7,994 bases of DNA from positions 1 to 7,994 of the forward strand of contig JANXNO010000025.1 of NCBI GenBank assembly GCA_025354075.1, given 5' to 3'. This DNA is from Burkholderiales bacterium. GTDB lineage: Bacteria > Pseudomonadota > Gammaproteobacteria > Burkholderiales > Casimicrobiaceae. This document shows positions 7,551-7,994 of this stretch, one piece after another (positions within the stretch are counted from its first letter, which is position 1; the number at the start of each line of letters is the position of its first letter). The notes under the pieces are model-generated. The model was not told the origin of the DNA. It searched no databases and was given only the letters and a program-made list of their open reading frames with translations. The translations under genes were made by a program, and so were the position numbers.

Positions 7551-7994
7551 GTCGCCGTCCGGGCCTCCGGCCACGCCCCGAACAGCCTGCTCGACCAACG
7601 CGACACTGCGCTCGGCAGCCTCTCGCAGCTGGTCCAGGTGACGACGGTGGGATCGGCCGACGGCAGCGTCGGTGTCTATCTCGGCGGCTCGCAGACGCTC
7701 GTTCTCGGCAGCAACGCGACGGCGCTGACGACGCTTGCCGATGCCTACGACCCCTCGAAGCTGCAGCTCGGCATCACCGAAGGCAGCACGACCCGCGCCT
7801 TCCCCGACGGCTTCGTCGGCGCCGGCTCGGTGGCCGGCTTGCTCCGCTTCCAGAACCACGACATCGGCGATGCACGCGGCAGGCTCGGCCAACTTGCGTC
7901 GTCGATCGCCGGCGCCCTCAACGACCAACAGGCGCTCGGCATCGATCTGCGCCAGCCGGCGTCGCCAGGAGGTCCGCTGCTGTCGGTCGGCGCG
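7548..7994 (+). CDS. flgK: Internal fragment of flagellar hook-associated protein FlgK, fused in frame
   Basis: FlgK (HAP1) is exported by the flagellar type III system and forms the hook-filament junction. These 149 codons show typical interior FlgK sequence: NSLLDQRDTALGSLSQLVQV (273-292 of the fused frame), VGVYLGGSQTLVLGS, AGLLRFQNHDIGDARGRLGQLASSIAGALN (GLLRF at 358-362), and QQALGIDL. The roughly 170 N-terminal residues of a normal FlgK are absent, and there is no start codon or Shine-Dalgarno sequence of its own. The C-terminus lies beyond the window. The fragment is read only as a continuation of the metalloprotease frame. Its GC and third-position GC are clearly higher than in the preceding sequence, and no other flagellar gene is present. 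It probably comes from another genomic location or another organism; an assembly or binning error is the simplest explanation, real recombination the alternative. The family assignment is strong, and the biological reality of the fusion is doubtful. Confidence 0.88.
   Translation, partial: MVAVRASGHAPNSLLDQRDTALGSLSQLVQVTTVGSADGSVGVYLGGSQTLVLGSNATALTTLADAYDPSKLQLGITEGSTTRAFPDGFVGAGSVAGLLRFQNHDIGDARGRLGQLASSIAGALNDQQALGIDLRQPASPGGPLLSVGA

Noticed and set aside
7332..7928. Minus-strand open frame opposite the second protease and FlgK fragment
   Set aside because: It crosses the junction antisense to two recognisable protein segments and is Arg/Ala/Gly-rich. It is a shadow of high-GC coding sequence.

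Overview
The window looks like chromosome from a GC-rich betaproteobacterium, probably Burkholderiales or Rhodocyclales-like. The evidence is the form of class I fructose-1,6-bisphosphatase, a ChaC-type enzyme, a YidB-family protein, and secreted proteins carrying choice-of-anchor-D-like and DUF5648-like modules. I place it by protein style only; no rRNA or other taxonomic marker is present.

Left third (84-2125, minus strand): two secreted proteins of unknown function form a tight operon. The promoter-proximal gene is broken. A 237-codon ORF with a TTG start ends in TAA at 1412-1414, but the same frame then stays open for exactly 110 more codons, to a stop at 1079-1081 that overlaps the Shine-Dalgarno sequence of the second gene. 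This reads as one 347-residue gene carrying a premature stop. The second gene (84-1067) ends in a module that resembles the C-terminus of the metalloprotease on the other strand.

Centre (2126-5005): an AT-richer divergent intergenic region, then on the plus strand fbp (2527-3540), chaC (GTG start, 3561-4274) and a YidB/DUF937 gene (4427-5005). These encode gluconeogenesis, glutathione turnover and a small conserved protein of unclear role.

Right third (5006-7994, plus strand): two tandem paralogous secreted matrixin-like zinc metalloproteases. The first (5099-6619) is complete: signal peptide, catalytic domain with HETGHMLGLKH, an Ig-like choice-of-anchor-D-like domain and a DUF5648-like tail. 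Its start codon directly follows a strong nested hairpin that encloses the ribosome-binding site. The second (6765 onward) has an intact catalytic domain. At about 7536-7550, just inside its Ig-like domain, the reading frame switches without a break into the interior of the flagellar hook-associated protein FlgK and runs off the window. GC content rises there from about 63 % to about 71 % (hand count). The join is either an assembly chimera or a real in-frame recombination. I favour the chimera, but it is the most striking feature of the window.

I see no tRNA, rRNA, CRISPR array, transposase, phage gene or defence system. The items that most deserve follow-up are the matrixin-FlgK join, the interrupted minus-strand gene, and the structured leaders of the two metalloproteases.
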